Source of the DNA: Fibrobacter sp. UWB2 | Lineage (GTDB): Bacteria > Fibrobacterota > Fibrobacteria > Fibrobacterales > Fibrobacteraceae | Reading direction: 5' to 3' | DNA length: 41,587 nucleotides | Assembly (NCBI RefSeq): GCF_002210425.1 | Contig: NZ_MWQK01000009.1 | Span: 1 to 41,587 of the forward strand | Part shown: piece by piece, positions 7,846-16,570 of the stretch | Layout of the letters: each line of letters starts with the position of its first letter | How positions within the stretch are numbered: position 1 is the stretch's first letter | Translations under genes and position numbers: made by a program | The notes under the pieces: generated by a model | What the model saw: only the letters and a program-made list of their open reading frames with translations | Databases searched by the model: none | What the model was told of the DNA's origin: nothing

Positions 7846-8829
7846 TTAAAGTTTTTCCAAGAATTCCTTCGCGTCGCAAGATTCGACGAGATTTTCACCA
7901 AGCAGTTTCTGCAAGCGCTGCAAGTCATTGCGGCCATCGTGTTCAAAGACGACCACCTTCTTGAAGCGGTCACGGTGGCGCAACAGGAATTCCAGATTGT
8001 TGATGTCCGTCTTCGGGAAACCGTAACCGATAAAGTAAATCTCTTCGGCGTTTTTCAAGTAGTAATCGGCCTTGGACCAAAGCAAGTTGAAAAGACTCCC
8101 ACGCAAGAACGATTCCTTGGCGTGCGCCATCGGGATGAATATCGGAGTATCCTCGCAGTAGATGGGGAAACTGCGGTCTTGAGGCTCGACTTCGCAGACG
8201 TTTTTGAGGTCGAGTTCGTCGCTTGCGCCCTTGACAGGGAACCAGTTGAGAGAACCGTGCAATTTGATAAGGTCTATGGTGCGGTTGGATTTACCGCGTT
8301 TTGCCGAGCGGTCAGCAGGGTCAATTTTAACACCGTAATCCACAGAAACTTGTTCGCGAAGTTCCTTATCCTTGGCAATCGCAGTTTCAATCAGCGTGTC
8401 GTAATTGAACGAGAGCAAGAGTGTTTCACGGGAACCTGACGCCGAATCGTTTTCGCAAGACACCAAAAATTTCTTGAGAATCGCAGCAGCAGATTCGTCA
8501 AGCACATCGTTATCGCGACGGATAACGCTTGCAATAAAGCGCAACAGTTCAAAACGGAGCGACGCATGGTAAAGGCGTTCACGCTCACCTGGGAAAATCT
8601 GCGCCGAGAGAATGGACGTCGCCAAAGGCTCAATGCCAAGGTAATCGCTATCGCCGTTGCAGAGCGTCAAAAAGCGCTTGCAGTAATCGCGAAAATGCGG
8701 GAACTCGTCCGGGATTCCAAAAGGGATAAGCTCGTTCAAGTCGCGGAGCGTAGGCATCTGCGGCGAGAAGGACTTGCTGAAACCAGAACCAAGTACAAAA
8801 ATACGGCGATAACAATTCGACTGCATCAT
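7846..8829 (-). CDS. SIR2-like domain protein
   Basis: A 327-aa cytoplasmic protein with the SIR2-like Rossmann fold found in bacterial NADases and uncharacterised deacetylase relatives. Visible motifs are FVLGSGFSKSF (residues 11-21, nucleotide loop), LLSFNYDTLIE (138-148), IKLHGSLNW (188-196, with the conserved His191) and FIGYGFPKTD (266-275). These match the SIR2_2 group used as NAD+-depleting effectors in several phage-defence systems, but no recognisable defence partner (Argonaute, TIR, HerA, bNACHT) lies next to it, so the role is open. The start has no Shine-Dalgarno; a TACATTAA box ends 4 nt before the first of two consecutive ATGs. The AT-rich radical SAM gene follows on the same strand. 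Confidence 0.8.
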   Translation of the reverse strand: MMQSNCYRRIFVLGSGFSKSFSPQMPTLRDLNELIPFGIPDEFPHFRDYCKRFLTLCNGDSDYLGIEPLATSILSAQIFPGERERLYHASLRFELLRFIASVIRRDNDVLDESAAAILKKFLVSCENDSASGSRETLLLSFNYDTLIETAIAKDKELREQVSVDYGVKIDPADRSAKRGKSNRTIDLIKLHGSLNWFPVKGASDELDLKNVCEVEPQDRSFPIYCEDTPIFIPMAHAKESFLRGSLFNLLWSKADYYLKNAEEIYFIGYGFPKTDINNLEFLLRHRDRFKKVVVFEHDGRNDLQRLQKLLGENLVESCDAKEFLEKL

Positions 8830-8833
8830 ACCG

Positions 8834-8841
8834 TTAATGTA
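8834..8841 (-). promoter_or_regulatory. Promoter box of the SIR2-like gene
   Basis: TACATTAA on the minus strand, 4 nt before the ATG, inside the 34-nt gap after the histidine phosphatase stop. It predicts a leaderless transcript separate from the upstream pair. Confidence 0.4.
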
Positions 8842-8863
8842 TAATTTTTAAGCGAAAATGAAC

Positions 8864-9541
8864 TTAAAAATGAAGCCAGCCCGTTTCCATGGCTGTGATG
8901 GGTGTGACTTTCACGTTACCTTTTTCAGGGCGTTCAAATGCAAGGCCCGTCAAGAAGTTCATCCAGCATTTCGGCTGGAACTTCAAATTACAAAAATGCG
9001 AGAGACACGGAACCGTCCAGGCATCGTGCGTCACGAAGATGTTGAAACGCGAATCGCCTTTTGCAAACATCATCTCACGCATCTGTTCGGCACGCTCATG
9101 AAGCGGCCAAAACGCATCGTGCTCGCCGGAGTCTAGCCATTCACAGATACCTTCGTAAAAGCCTTCTCGCAAAGTCTGCTCGTATGCAGTCACATCTCGG
9201 ACAAAGAAATCGCCAAGTTCATTCAGCGGCGTGACATTCACCGAGGCGCCCGAGCATACTCCAAAGCCAGCGAGCTTGCGGCCCTCGCCAATGCACTTCG
9301 CGGTTTCCATACAACGCCCGACCGGGCTCGAAAAGTACACCGCATCGCCAATGGCAGGAATCATTTTGCCAAGCGCTACCGCCTGGCGGCGCCCAGAATC
9401 CGTAAGCCCCACATGCGCACCAAAATCCTTGTCATCCGGCGTGATGTGGTTGCGTTCGGCATGGCGCAACAGCAGATAAATTTTAGAGTTCCAGTCAACC
9501 TGGGCAAAAAAATCTGAAATTTGTACAAAATCGTTAGTCAT
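8864..9541 (-). CDS. Histidine phosphatase family protein
   Basis: A 225-aa cytoplasmic enzyme of the phosphoglycerate-mutase-like superfamily. The catalytic motif is RHAER at residues 26-30 (the usual RHG/RHAE form, with the phospho-accepting His), followed by GLTDSGRRQAVALG and SSPVGRCMETA, which hold the conserved arginines. The second catalytic His is in IFVTHDAWTVP near residue 175. Such enzymes hydrolyse phosphate esters of varied small molecules or proteins; the substrate cannot be deduced. It starts 6 nt after the PAP2 phosphatase stop and lacks a clear Shine-Dalgarno, so it is probably translated by coupling in a two-phosphatase operon. Confidence 0.85.
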   Translation of the reverse strand: MTNDFVQISDFFAQVDWNSKIYLLLRHAERNHITPDDKDFGAHVGLTDSGRRQAVALGKMIPAIGDAVYFSSPVGRCMETAKCIGEGRKLAGFGVCSGASVNVTPLNELGDFFVRDVTAYEQTLREGFYEGICEWLDSGEHDAFWPLHERAEQMREMMFAKGDSRFNIFVTHDAWTVPCLSHFCNLKFQPKCWMNFLTGLAFERPEKGNVKVTPITAMETGWLHF

Positions 9542-9547
9542 TGTTCG

Positions 9548-10093
9548 TTAGCCCGCGATTGCAGCAGAAATCGGGATCCACAAAGCGTGTCCGAGCGCAA
9601 AACTCAAGATGCCAAGCAAGAATCCGCAGACGATATCCGAAAACCAGTGCACGCCAAAGTACACGCGCAAAAGACCCCACGTGAGCGGCAACAGCATCAT
9701 GATCCATCCGTACTGCGGCACGCAATAAAACACCGTGCTCGCCACCGCCAGATTGTTCATCGTATGGCCCGACGGAAAACTGTACTTGTCGAGCGGCGGA
9801 ACCTCCGCCTTGATTTGCGGGTTGGCGGCAAACGGGCGCGGACGCTTAGTGCTGAGTTTGACGCCTTCGTAAATGAGAAGGCTCATCGCAAGCGAAACAA
9901 GAGCCTGCCAAAGAATCGGCAAAAAACTTTCCCAACCAATTTTCCAAATCAAAAACGCAATGAACAAAGCCCAAATATAGCCGTCACCGAGACGCACGTA
10001 AAAGCGCAACCAGCCATTCACCTTGCGCGAAAAATGGCGATTGGTCCAGTAAACCGAAACACGATTGTCAAAATCAAAAATTTTCTTCAACAT
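9548..10093 (-). CDS. PAP2-type membrane phosphatase
   Basis: A 181-aa integral membrane phosphatase. The three signature parts are all present: KLSTKRPRPF (Lys and Arg of motif 1), PSGHTMNN (motif 2 with catalytic His) and RVYFGVHWFSDIVCG (motif 3, with the nucleophilic His and its Asp). Several hydrophobic segments alternate with these. PAP2 enzymes of this size dephosphorylate undecaprenyl diphosphate, phosphatidylglycerol phosphate or lipid A intermediates on the outer face of the inner membrane. The exact substrate is not predictable. The ATG has a TACATTTA box ending 5 nt upstream and no Shine-Dalgarno. The histidine phosphatase gene follows 6 nt after the stop. Confidence 0.88.
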   Translation of the reverse strand: MLKKIFDFDNRVSVYWTNRHFSRKVNGWLRFYVRLGDGYIWALFIAFLIWKIGWESFLPILWQALVSLAMSLLIYEGVKLSTKRPRPFAANPQIKAEVPPLDKYSFPSGHTMNNLAVASTVFYCVPQYGWIMMLLPLTWGLLRVYFGVHWFSDIVCGFLLGILSFALGHALWIPISAAIAG

Positions 10094-10098
10094 CGGGT

Positions 10099-10106
10099 TA
10101 AATGTA
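10099..10106 (-). promoter_or_regulatory. Promoter box of the PAP2/histidine phosphatase pair
   Basis: TACATTTA on the minus strand ends 5 nt before the PAP2 ATG with no ribosome binding site between, again predicting a leaderless message. Confidence 0.45.
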
Positions 10107-10155
10107 GATTTTTACGCTCGCCACACTGCGCCAAAATTCCTATTTTATCAAGCGA

Positions 10156-10161
10156 TATAAT
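10156..10161 (+). promoter_or_regulatory. Possible -10 element of ackA
   Basis: A perfect TATAAT lies 16 nt before the ackA ATG, upstream of an AAAGGA ribosome binding site. No convincing -35 element is seen, so the leader would be only about 10 nt. Confidence 0.35.
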
Positions 10162-10177
10162 CTATAAAGGAAATCCC

Positions 10178-11359
10178 ATGCGCGTACTCGTTCTCAACTG
10201 CGGCAGCTCCTCTGTGAAATTTGCTGTCATCGATACAAAGACCCAGGAATCCATCGCTAGCGGCCTCGTCGAAAATATCGGCGTGAACGGCCACACCAAG
10301 GCTAAGGGTCCTGAAGGCAAGATTGACTTCAACTTCGACTGCCCCACGCATGCCGAAGCTGTAGACCAGGTCAAGAAGTTCCTTGACGCCCAGAAGCTCA
10401 CCGACACGATTGAAGCCATCGGCCACCGCGTCGTGCATGGCGGTAAGTACATCAAGAGCGAAAAGGTCTCTCAGGAAGTCATCGACTACATCCGCAGCAT
10501 CACGCTCTTTGCCCCGCTCCACGAACCGGCACACGCAACCGGCATGGAATGCGCTACCAAGTTCTTCCCGGGTCTCCCGCAAGTCGCCGTGTTCGATACG
10601 GCTTTCCACCAGACCATGCCGCAGAAGGCTTACCTCTACGGTATCCCGTACAAGTTCTATGAAAACGACGGCATCCGCCGCTACGGCGCCCACGGCACAA
10701 GCCACCGCTTCGTGACCGCCGAAGCTTGCAAGGTTCTCGGCACCAAGCCCGAAGAAACCTGCCTTATCACAGCTCACCTCGGCAACGGCTCCAGCTGCTC
10801 CGCCATCTTGAACGGCCAGTGCGTCGATACCACGATGGGCTTCACCCCGCTCGAAGGCCTTATCATGGGTACCCGTTCCGGTAGCCTCGACCCGGCAATT
10901 CTCTTCTACATCGCTAAGAAGTACGGCGAAGAATACGGCACCATCGACAAGCTCGACCACCTCGTTAACAAGGAATCCGGCTTGCTCGGTCTCTCTGGAC
11001 TTTCTAACGACATGCGTACGCTTACGCAGGCAGCAAGCGAAGGCAATAAGCAGGCTCAAATCGCCCTCGACGTCTTCTGCTACCGCCTCACCCGCGAAAT
11101 CGGCGGCATCGCCATGGCTCTCCCACGCATTGACGCCATCGTCTTCACGGGCGGCATCGGCGAAAACAGCTTCTACGTCCGCAAGCAGGCTCTCGACAAC
11201 CTGAAGCTCCTCGGCTACCAGGTCGACGAAGAACGCAACCTCAAGAGCGGCAAGGAATCCAACCACCTCATCACGAAGGATGGCACGCCGAAGGCAATCG
11301 TCGTTGCAACAAACGAAGAATTGCTCATCGCTCTCGACACCGAAGCACTGGTGAAGTAA
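10178..11359 (+). CDS. ackA: Acetate kinase
   Basis: Makes ATP from acetyl phosphate and ADP, releasing acetate, a main fermentation end product of this kind of organism. The 393-aa length is normal (about 400). It opens with MRVLVLNCGSSSVKFAV (Asn7-type phosphate loop), has GHRVVHGG with the conserved Arg, VFDTAFHQTMP, ITAHLGNGSS, LEGLIMGTRSGSLDP and, near the end, VFTGGIGENS. The open frame extends far upstream, but only the ATG at 10178 has a ribosome binding site (AAAGGA, 7 nt) and matches the family start. Phosphotransacetylase (pta), often adjacent, is not in the window. A strong terminator follows the stop codon. Confidence 0.95.
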   Translation: MRVLVLNCGSSSVKFAVIDTKTQESIASGLVENIGVNGHTKAKGPEGKIDFNFDCPTHAEAVDQVKKFLDAQKLTDTIEAIGHRVVHGGKYIKSEKVSQEVIDYIRSITLFAPLHEPAHATGMECATKFFPGLPQVAVFDTAFHQTMPQKAYLYGIPYKFYENDGIRRYGAHGTSHRFVTAEACKVLGTKPEETCLITAHLGNGSSCSAILNGQCVDTTMGFTPLEGLIMGTRSGSLDPAILFYIAKKYGEEYGTIDKLDHLVNKESGLLGLSGLSNDMRTLTQAASEGNKQAQIALDVFCYRLTREIGGIAMALPRIDAIVFTGGIGENSFYVRKQALDNLKLLGYQVDEERNLKSGKESNHLITKDGTPKAIVVATNEELLIALDTEALVK

Positions 11360-11384
11360 CGCTCGCTTTATGCATATAAAGAAA

Positions 11385-11413
11385 GGCTCCGCAATGCGGA
11401 GCCTCTTCTTTTT
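11385..11413. terminator. Bidirectional terminator between ackA and the cadherin-like gene
   Basis: Perfect 8-bp stem GGCTCCGC / GCGGAGCC with a 3-nt loop. On the plus strand it is followed by TCTTCTTTTT and on the minus strand by TTTCTTTATA, so it can serve both convergent genes. Confidence 0.9.
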
Positions 11414-11423
11414 GAATTTAACG

Positions 11424-11457
11424 GGATCCTTCGCGGTCCAAGACCGCTCAGGATGAC
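11424..11457 (-). repeat. Copy of the dispersed GTCATCCTGAGCG repeat
   Basis: Read on the minus strand: GTCATCCTGAGCGGTC, TTG, GACCGCGAAGGATCC. The core forms a perfect 6-bp hairpin (GCGGTC/GACCGC, 11433-11447). Same family as at 5412-5497. Confidence 0.75.
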
Positions 11458-11469
11458 GCACGCAGTGCG

Positions 11470-14400
11470 TTACTTAATCGTCCAAGTCTGGTTATTGACG
11501 CGGAGGATCTTGCGGCCCTGCACCTGGGCAGAAGCGCCAAGCACTTCAGCCGGGTTCACCGGGAGCTTTGCATTCCAGACCACGCGGCCCTTCATGTCCA
11601 TGATCTTAGCCGTACCGCGCTTTGCCATCACGGCATTCTGCCAAGTATTCTTCACCTTAGCAATCTGCGGCTTCAAGCCAAGACGTTCGCCCACAACGAT
11701 GTAAAGCGGGATCACCACGCCAGACTTGCTCGGGTCCGTCACCTTCACGCCAAGAGCGTACTTTGAACCTTCCTTGAACTTGACGCCTTCAGCGGCATTC
11801 ACGCTAAGTTCAGAGCCCTTGACCGAGATTGTCATGTACTTTGTCAATGCGCTCGTTTCGTTCGGCGTAAACGTGAGTTCGTCACCGTCCACATCAAAAA
11901 CAAGCGTATCCAAATTCCACTTGACCTTCCAATCAGACAATCCGACATAGACCGTATCCGCATGCAGCAGCACCGGCTTGTCGTTCACCGGAGTGATGTT
12001 CACCAGGAACTCGAAGCTCTTGGAGCCAGACTTCTTGTCCGTTGCCGTTACGACCACGTAGGCCTTGCCGCAAGAATCCGGGACAGAATTGACTTCGAGA
12101 ATACCCTTGTCCGTAATTTCGACCTTGAGTTTTCCATCCTTGCTCTTTGCGGAATAAGTCAACGAATCGCCTTCCGGATCCTTGAACCAGGATGCCACAA
12201 CAGCCTTCGTGTACTTCAAAGCTCTTGTCGACGGGAAGTCTTCGGTCACAGTCGTATCGAGCGTTTCCGGCTTCACGACAACAGTCGGAAGCAAGTTGCG
12301 CTTGTCGATCACGATAGTCACAATAGCGGGCTTAGACTTCGTACCGTTGACAACGGCATAGTAGCCGAAGTAATCGATGCCTTCAAAGCCTTCTTCCGGC
12401 TTGTACGTGAAGCTACCATCTTTACTGAGGGTAAGCGTACCGTGAGCAGGCTTCTGCGCAAGTTCTGCTTCCATGCCCTTCGTGACACCTTCAGGATAAG
12501 TGTCGTTGGCAAGGACGCCCTTCTTTGCATCCACGGTCAGAGTACTGTCGTTAAACGTAGTGTACTCATCCTTTACAGCCTGAGCCACATCCTTCGGGGA
12601 GATGAGTTTCACATACAGGTTCACGCCCACAGAATCACTACCATCAGATGCGTAGAAGAAAATCGTTGCAAGGCCCGTTGCGCTTGTCACCGGCTTCAGA
12701 GAAATGTAATAGTAGCTTGCGTTCACGCTATCAACAGCCGGGATAATCTTTGTTCCCTTAACATTGTAGGTGAGCTCCTGCGTACCTTCCGTAACTTCAC
12801 GGTCGCTAAAGACCAAGGACTTAGCCGGAATCTTGATTTGCTTCACGGTATCTTCGTCGAAGTCCATATCGAGAGCAAGCGTATCCTTAAGGAACGTGCT
12901 ATCAGCAATGGTCACTGTCGGCTTTGCGTTAATCGGCAACACATGGATAACCACGGTACCCTTGTTACTGATCATTTCGTGGTTTGCGGTTTCCACAAGC
13001 ACATAGGTCAACGTGTCATCGCCACGGAAATCCTTTTCCGGAGTGTAGACGAACGAACCCAGCTGCGAGAATTCCGTCAACTTACCATGCTTGGTAGAGT
13101 CGATAGGCACGACCAAGAAGTCATCGCCGTCCAAATCGGTACCTAGCGTTGCAAGGCCGCGGACAATCGGAACGATGAGGTCGCCACCTTCCTGCATCTT
13201 GAATTCGGTATCAGCAGCAAACGGAGGCGTATTCGAATCCTTGATTGTAACACCGAAGTTGACATGGACCAAATCCGAATTTCCATCCGTAGCATAGACA
13301 GTAAGAATAAAGGTCGTATCCTTCTTGACTCCCGAAGGAACAATCTTGAGGGTATCCTTCAAGGTAACCTTATCGATTGCCGTGAGAACCTTCATCAACT
13401 TTGCAGACATGTCGACCACAAACGTAAGCTTGTCATTATCCTCGTCGGCAAACAGGTCGGCAAGAGCAATCTTCAACGTATCGGCTTCCAGTATGGTATC
13501 CAAATAGGTCACTTCAACATTGTACGGATCAAGCACAACCGTCGGGTGGTTTTCTGCAGGAGGATCATCCGGGCATTCCGGGTCACCCGGACAAGTCGGA
13601 CCGACAGGACCGTCGGAAACTGCGGTAACTATAACGTTAAATTGAGCCTTTACAGAAGAACCTTCGCTGCTCAATGCAAAGACATTAAGCGTCAAGGCTG
13701 TGTCGCTTTCAATATTTCTAGACACAAAGACAAGCGTATCCTTCAAAGTCGGGGCATCTGTCGGCTTGACCTTCGTCAAGATATTGGCAGGCATCGAAGT
13801 CGCAATCGTAATCTCGTCATTTTCACCCGCAGAGAACACCGCCGAAAGAGGAATCTTCAAGGAATCCGTTTCCTTGATCGTTACGGTCTGGGCCTTGTTA
13901 TACGGTTCAAGTACCGAGAGAGAGGGCTCTTCAATAACCGATCCGCATTCGCCGAGAGAAATGCCAGAAATCGTAATGACGTTTTTATGCCTAGTGGCAT
14001 CGCTCGTTTCAAAGCTATTGGCATGGCCAGCCTTATAGCTCATCTGGATGGCAAGCTGTTTCGTCAAATCCAGCGAGGCAGTCTCGCCCCAGCCTGCTTC
14101 CTGGGCGAAATTCTGGAAATCAATATACCTAGAAGTAAATGTTGATGCAGCAGGGAGGTCCGTGCCATAATAATTGTAGTCCGTAATCGTAGACTGTTTC
14201 AAGTCCAAACGGAACTGGCGATCAGCCTTATAGGTAATGCAAAGACCGGAATGAGACGAAAGGTCTACATCGACATCTTGCTTATTGGTCTGTTTCCATG
14301 CAAAACCGAAACCTGCGACACTGTATTGGTCAGAATTAAGGTCCAATTCTACAGAAAATTGCTTATACCCGTCATCGGTATCGGAAAGGGTACCTTTTGT

Positions 14401-14547
14401 ATTCGGTTCCGGCTGGGCATAGCTAAACCAGTATGCCGGCTGCATGTCATTGCCTTTCTGCTTATCAAAACTCCAAACCGTCGAGCCGGCAAAACCCATT
14501 GTCGTGCCAGCCAACGCCATCACCAAAGATAAGGATAGCGATTTCAT
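11470..14547 (-). CDS. Large secreted cadherin/Ig-like protein with CBM11-like N-terminus
   Basis: A 1025-aa exported protein. After a signal peptide (about residues 1-20), residues ~21-190 resemble a CBM11/CIA30-type beta-sandwich (SGLCITYKADRQFRLDLKQ, then FTSRYIDFQNFAQEAGWGE), the type that binds glucans. An acidic Pro/Cys-rich linker (GPTCPGDPECPDDPP) leads into about six cadherin/VCBS-like modules recognisable by D-G-D calcium-type motifs (DLDGDDFLVVP, DPEGDSLTYS, DVDGDELTF), 'GSFTYKPEEGFEGID' and 'NDKPV'. The last ~50 residues (AKIMDMKGRVVW... TWTIK) resemble a type IX secretion sorting domain. A GAGGAG ribosome binding site precedes the ATG. Probably a surface protein in plant cell-wall binding; no catalytic domain is visible. 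Confidence 0.8.
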   Translation of the reverse strand: MKSLSLSLVMALAGTTMGFAGSTVWSFDKQKGNDMQPAYWFSYAQPEPNTKGTLSDTDDGYKQFSVELDLNSDQYSVAGFGFAWKQTNKQDVDVDLSSHSGLCITYKADRQFRLDLKQSTITDYNYYGTDLPAASTFTSRYIDFQNFAQEAGWGETASLDLTKQLAIQMSYKAGHANSFETSDATRHKNVITISGISLGECGSVIEEPSLSVLEPYNKAQTVTIKETDSLKIPLSAVFSAGENDEITIATSMPANILTKVKPTDAPTLKDTLVFVSRNIESDTALTLNVFALSSEGSSVKAQFNVIVTAVSDGPVGPTCPGDPECPDDPPAENHPTVVLDPYNVEVTYLDTILEADTLKIALADLFADEDNDKLTFVVDMSAKLMKVLTAIDKVTLKDTLKIVPSGVKKDTTFILTVYATDGNSDLVHVNFGVTIKDSNTPPFAADTEFKMQEGGDLIVPIVRGLATLGTDLDGDDFLVVPIDSTKHGKLTEFSQLGSFVYTPEKDFRGDDTLTYVLVETANHEMISNKGTVVIHVLPINAKPTVTIADSTFLKDTLALDMDFDEDTVKQIKIPAKSLVFSDREVTEGTQELTYNVKGTKIIPAVDSVNASYYYISLKPVTSATGLATIFFYASDGSDSVGVNLYVKLISPKDVAQAVKDEYTTFNDSTLTVDAKKGVLANDTYPEGVTKGMEAELAQKPAHGTLTLSKDGSFTYKPEEGFEGIDYFGYYAVVNGTKSKPAIVTIVIDKRNLLPTVVVKPETLDTTVTEDFPSTRALKYTKAVVASWFKDPEGDSLTYSAKSKDGKLKVEITDKGILEVNSVPDSCGKAYVVVTATDKKSGSKSFEFLVNITPVNDKPVLLHADTVYVGLSDWKVKWNLDTLVFDVDGDELTFTPNETSALTKYMTISVKGSELSVNAAEGVKFKEGSKYALGVKVTDPSKSGVVIPLYIVVGERLGLKPQIAKVKNTWQNAVMAKRGTAKIMDMKGRVVWNAKLPVNPAEVLGASAQVQGRKILRVNNQTWTIK

Positions 14548-14590
14548 TTTTAAACTCCTCTAAGATTTCAACACCAAGACCCATTCAGTG

Positions 14591-14598
14591 TAAATCTA
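14591..14598 (-). promoter_or_regulatory. Promoter box of the cadherin-like gene
   Basis: TAGATTTA on the minus strand, 43 nt before the ATG, lies inside the loop of an ACCCATT/AATGGGT inverted repeat (14579-14613). No TTTG is found 19 nt upstream. Leader about 38 nt with a GAGGAG ribosome binding site. Confidence 0.35.
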
Positions 14599-14639
14599 TA
14601 TTATGCAATGGGTTTTGTCACTAGGGGAGCTAAAAAAAA

Positions 14640-16496
14640 TCATCCCAAATTGTCAAGGGCTTCAAAGCGCTCATAGGCCTGTTCGAGCAGCGCCTCGTCA
14701 TCGGCAATCTTTTTCTGGAGTTCCACGATGAGGGTCGCGTTCGTGTAGACCTCGGGCTTGGAAAGTTCCAGCTGGTAATCGGCAATTTCCTTTTCGAGTT
14801 TTTCGATTTTTTCGGGGAGGGCGGCGTATTCGCGCTCCTCGTTGTAGCTGCGTTTTTTCTTTTTCGCGGGAGCGGGGGCCGCAGAGGCGGCGCCGGCGCC
14901 AGCATTTGAGCGGGCCTGCTTTTCGGCTTCGCGTTCAGCGGCCAGGCGGGCGGCCTGGGCGGCTTCCTTGTCGCGAATCTTCTTGTTCGCCTCGTAATCG
15001 GAGTAACCGCCGACCGCTTCAAAGACATGCCCGCCATCTTCGATGGCGAGGATGCCGGTCGCCACGGAGTCGAGGAAGGCACGGTCATGACTGACAGTCA
15101 GGACGGTGCCGTTATAGTCCGCTAAAAGTTCCGCCAAAAGGTCGAGGGTTTCCATGTCTAGGTCGTTCGTCGGTTCGTCAAGCACCAAGACGTTGCTCGG
15201 GTGGCTAAAAAGGCACGCGAGCAAAAGTCGGTTGCGTTCACCACCGCTCAGCGCACTGATCGGGCCGCGGGCGCGATCTGCCGAGAACAAAAAGTCTTGC
15301 AAATAACTTAACACATGGCGTTTGACGCCGTTGAGCGTGATATAGGCTTGGCCGTCACCGATATTTTCGATAAGCGACTTGTCTTCGCGCAAACGGGTAC
15401 GCATCTGGTCAAAATATGCAATATGGAGGTTACTGCCCAAGCGGACATCACCCGATTCCGGTTGGAGTTCGCCGAGAATCAAACGCAAGAGAGTCGTCTT
15501 GCCGGATCCATTCGGCCCCACAATGCCTATGCGGTCGCCACGGCTGATTTCAGTCGAGAGGTCGCTAATAAGCGGGCTCCCGTCGTACGAATAGCTCACG
15601 TTCTTGAGGCGCGCAACGAGGCGCCCGGAACGGTCGGCTTCCGTAATCTGCATGTTCACATTGCCTGTACGGGAGCGGCGAGCCGCGCGTTCTTCGCGCA
15701 TTTTAATCAAGGCGCGGACTCGCCCCTCGTTGCGCGTACGGCGGGCCTGGATGCCCTTGCGGATCCAGACTTCTTCTTCGGCCAATTTCTTATCGAAAAG
15801 CGTATTCGCCTTTTCTTCTTCGGCAAGCGCCTGGTCCCTGAACTGCACAAACTTGTCGTACGGGAAGTCCCAGCTGCGCACGCGACCGCGGTCAAGCTCA
15901 AAAATGCGGGTTGCCGTACGGCGGACAAACGCACGGTCATGGCTTACAAACATCACCGCGCAATTCAGGCGCGTCACAATCCCTTCCAGCCACTGGATGG
16001 CCGGAATGTCCAAATGGTTCGTCGGTTCATCGAGTAAAAGCAAGTCCGGGTCTTCGGCCACGGCACGTGCGAAAAGCACACGGCGCTTCTGACCACCGCT
16101 CAGGCTGTCGTAAGGAGCATCCGCATCAATACCCGTCTTGCCGAGAATTGCTTCGGCTGTAGCATTATGCGCCCCATCATCCAGAATCTTTTTGGAAATC
16201 ACGGAACCACCGCTCACCACGGACACGCGGCCCATCACAATGTCGCGAACAGTCCCGTCGAGATGCGCCGGGATTTCCTGGATCATGCGGGAGACCTTGA
16301 GCCCCGTCTTCTTTACGATTTCGCCGGAATTTGCTTCCATCTCGCCGGTCAGCACCTTCAAAAGCGTGCTCTTGCCCTCGCCATTACGGCCCACAAGGCA
16401 AATGCGGTCACCCGCCTCAATATCGAACGAGACATTATCCAAAAGCGGCGGACCGCCAAAACGCAGCAAAATATTCTGAACCGACAAAATGGGCAT
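14640..16496 (-). CDS. uup: ABC-F family ATPase, Uup type
   Basis: A 618-aa soluble ABC-F protein with two nucleotide-binding domains and no membrane part; the family acts on the ribosome or on DNA-related processes. NBD1: Walker A GRNGEGKST, signature LSGGQKRRV, Walker B LLLLDEPTNHLD. NBD2: Walker A GPNGSGKTT, signature LSGGERNRL, Walker B VLVLDEPTNDLDMETLDLL, the last being typical of Uup. The interdomain linker is long and basic (IRKGIQARRTRNEGRVRAL), and the C-terminus is an Ala-rich spacer plus coiled coil, as in Uup's DNA-binding tail. The ATG at 16496 has an AGAAGGG ribosome binding site at 7 nt; an in-frame TTG 6 nt earlier sits too close to it. It is divergent from the barrel gene. 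Confidence 0.85.
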   Translation of the reverse strand: MPILSVQNILLRFGGPPLLDNVSFDIEAGDRICLVGRNGEGKSTLLKVLTGEMEANSGEIVKKTGLKVSRMIQEIPAHLDGTVRDIVMGRVSVVSGGSVISKKILDDGAHNATAEAILGKTGIDADAPYDSLSGGQKRRVLFARAVAEDPDLLLLDEPTNHLDIPAIQWLEGIVTRLNCAVMFVSHDRAFVRRTATRIFELDRGRVRSWDFPYDKFVQFRDQALAEEEKANTLFDKKLAEEEVWIRKGIQARRTRNEGRVRALIKMREERAARRSRTGNVNMQITEADRSGRLVARLKNVSYSYDGSPLISDLSTEISRGDRIGIVGPNGSGKTTLLRLILGELQPESGDVRLGSNLHIAYFDQMRTRLREDKSLIENIGDGQAYITLNGVKRHVLSYLQDFLFSADRARGPISALSGGERNRLLLACLFSHPSNVLVLDEPTNDLDMETLDLLAELLADYNGTVLTVSHDRAFLDSVATGILAIEDGGHVFEAVGGYSDYEANKKIRDKEAAQAARLAAEREAEKQARSNAGAGAASAAPAPAKKKKRSYNEEREYAALPEKIEKLEKEIADYQLELSKPEVYTNATLIVELQKKIADDEALLEQAYERFEALDNLG

Positions 16497-16556
16497 AAAC
16501 AAACCCTTCTATAATTACTTTTTCCCATTGAAAAATAGAAAATTCGTTTAATTATC

Positions 16557-16564
16557 TAAATTTG
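16557..16564 (+). promoter_or_regulatory. Promoter box of the Omp85-like gene
   Basis: TAAATTTG, a full TAnnTTTG match, ends 6 nt before the ATG at 16571 with no Shine-Dalgarno between. It overlaps the alternative upstream TTG at 16562, arguing against that start. Confidence 0.5.
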
Positions 16565-16570
16565 GGCGAA

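Noticed and set aside
9521-10177. Long upstream extension of the ackA frame
   Set aside because: It runs antisense through the PAP2 gene; the family start and ribosome site are at 10178.
10148-11461. 437-codon minus-strand frame opposite ackA
   Set aside because: Acetate kinase motifs cover the plus strand fully; the antisense product is low-complexity Val/Ala/Glu-rich and has no start signals.
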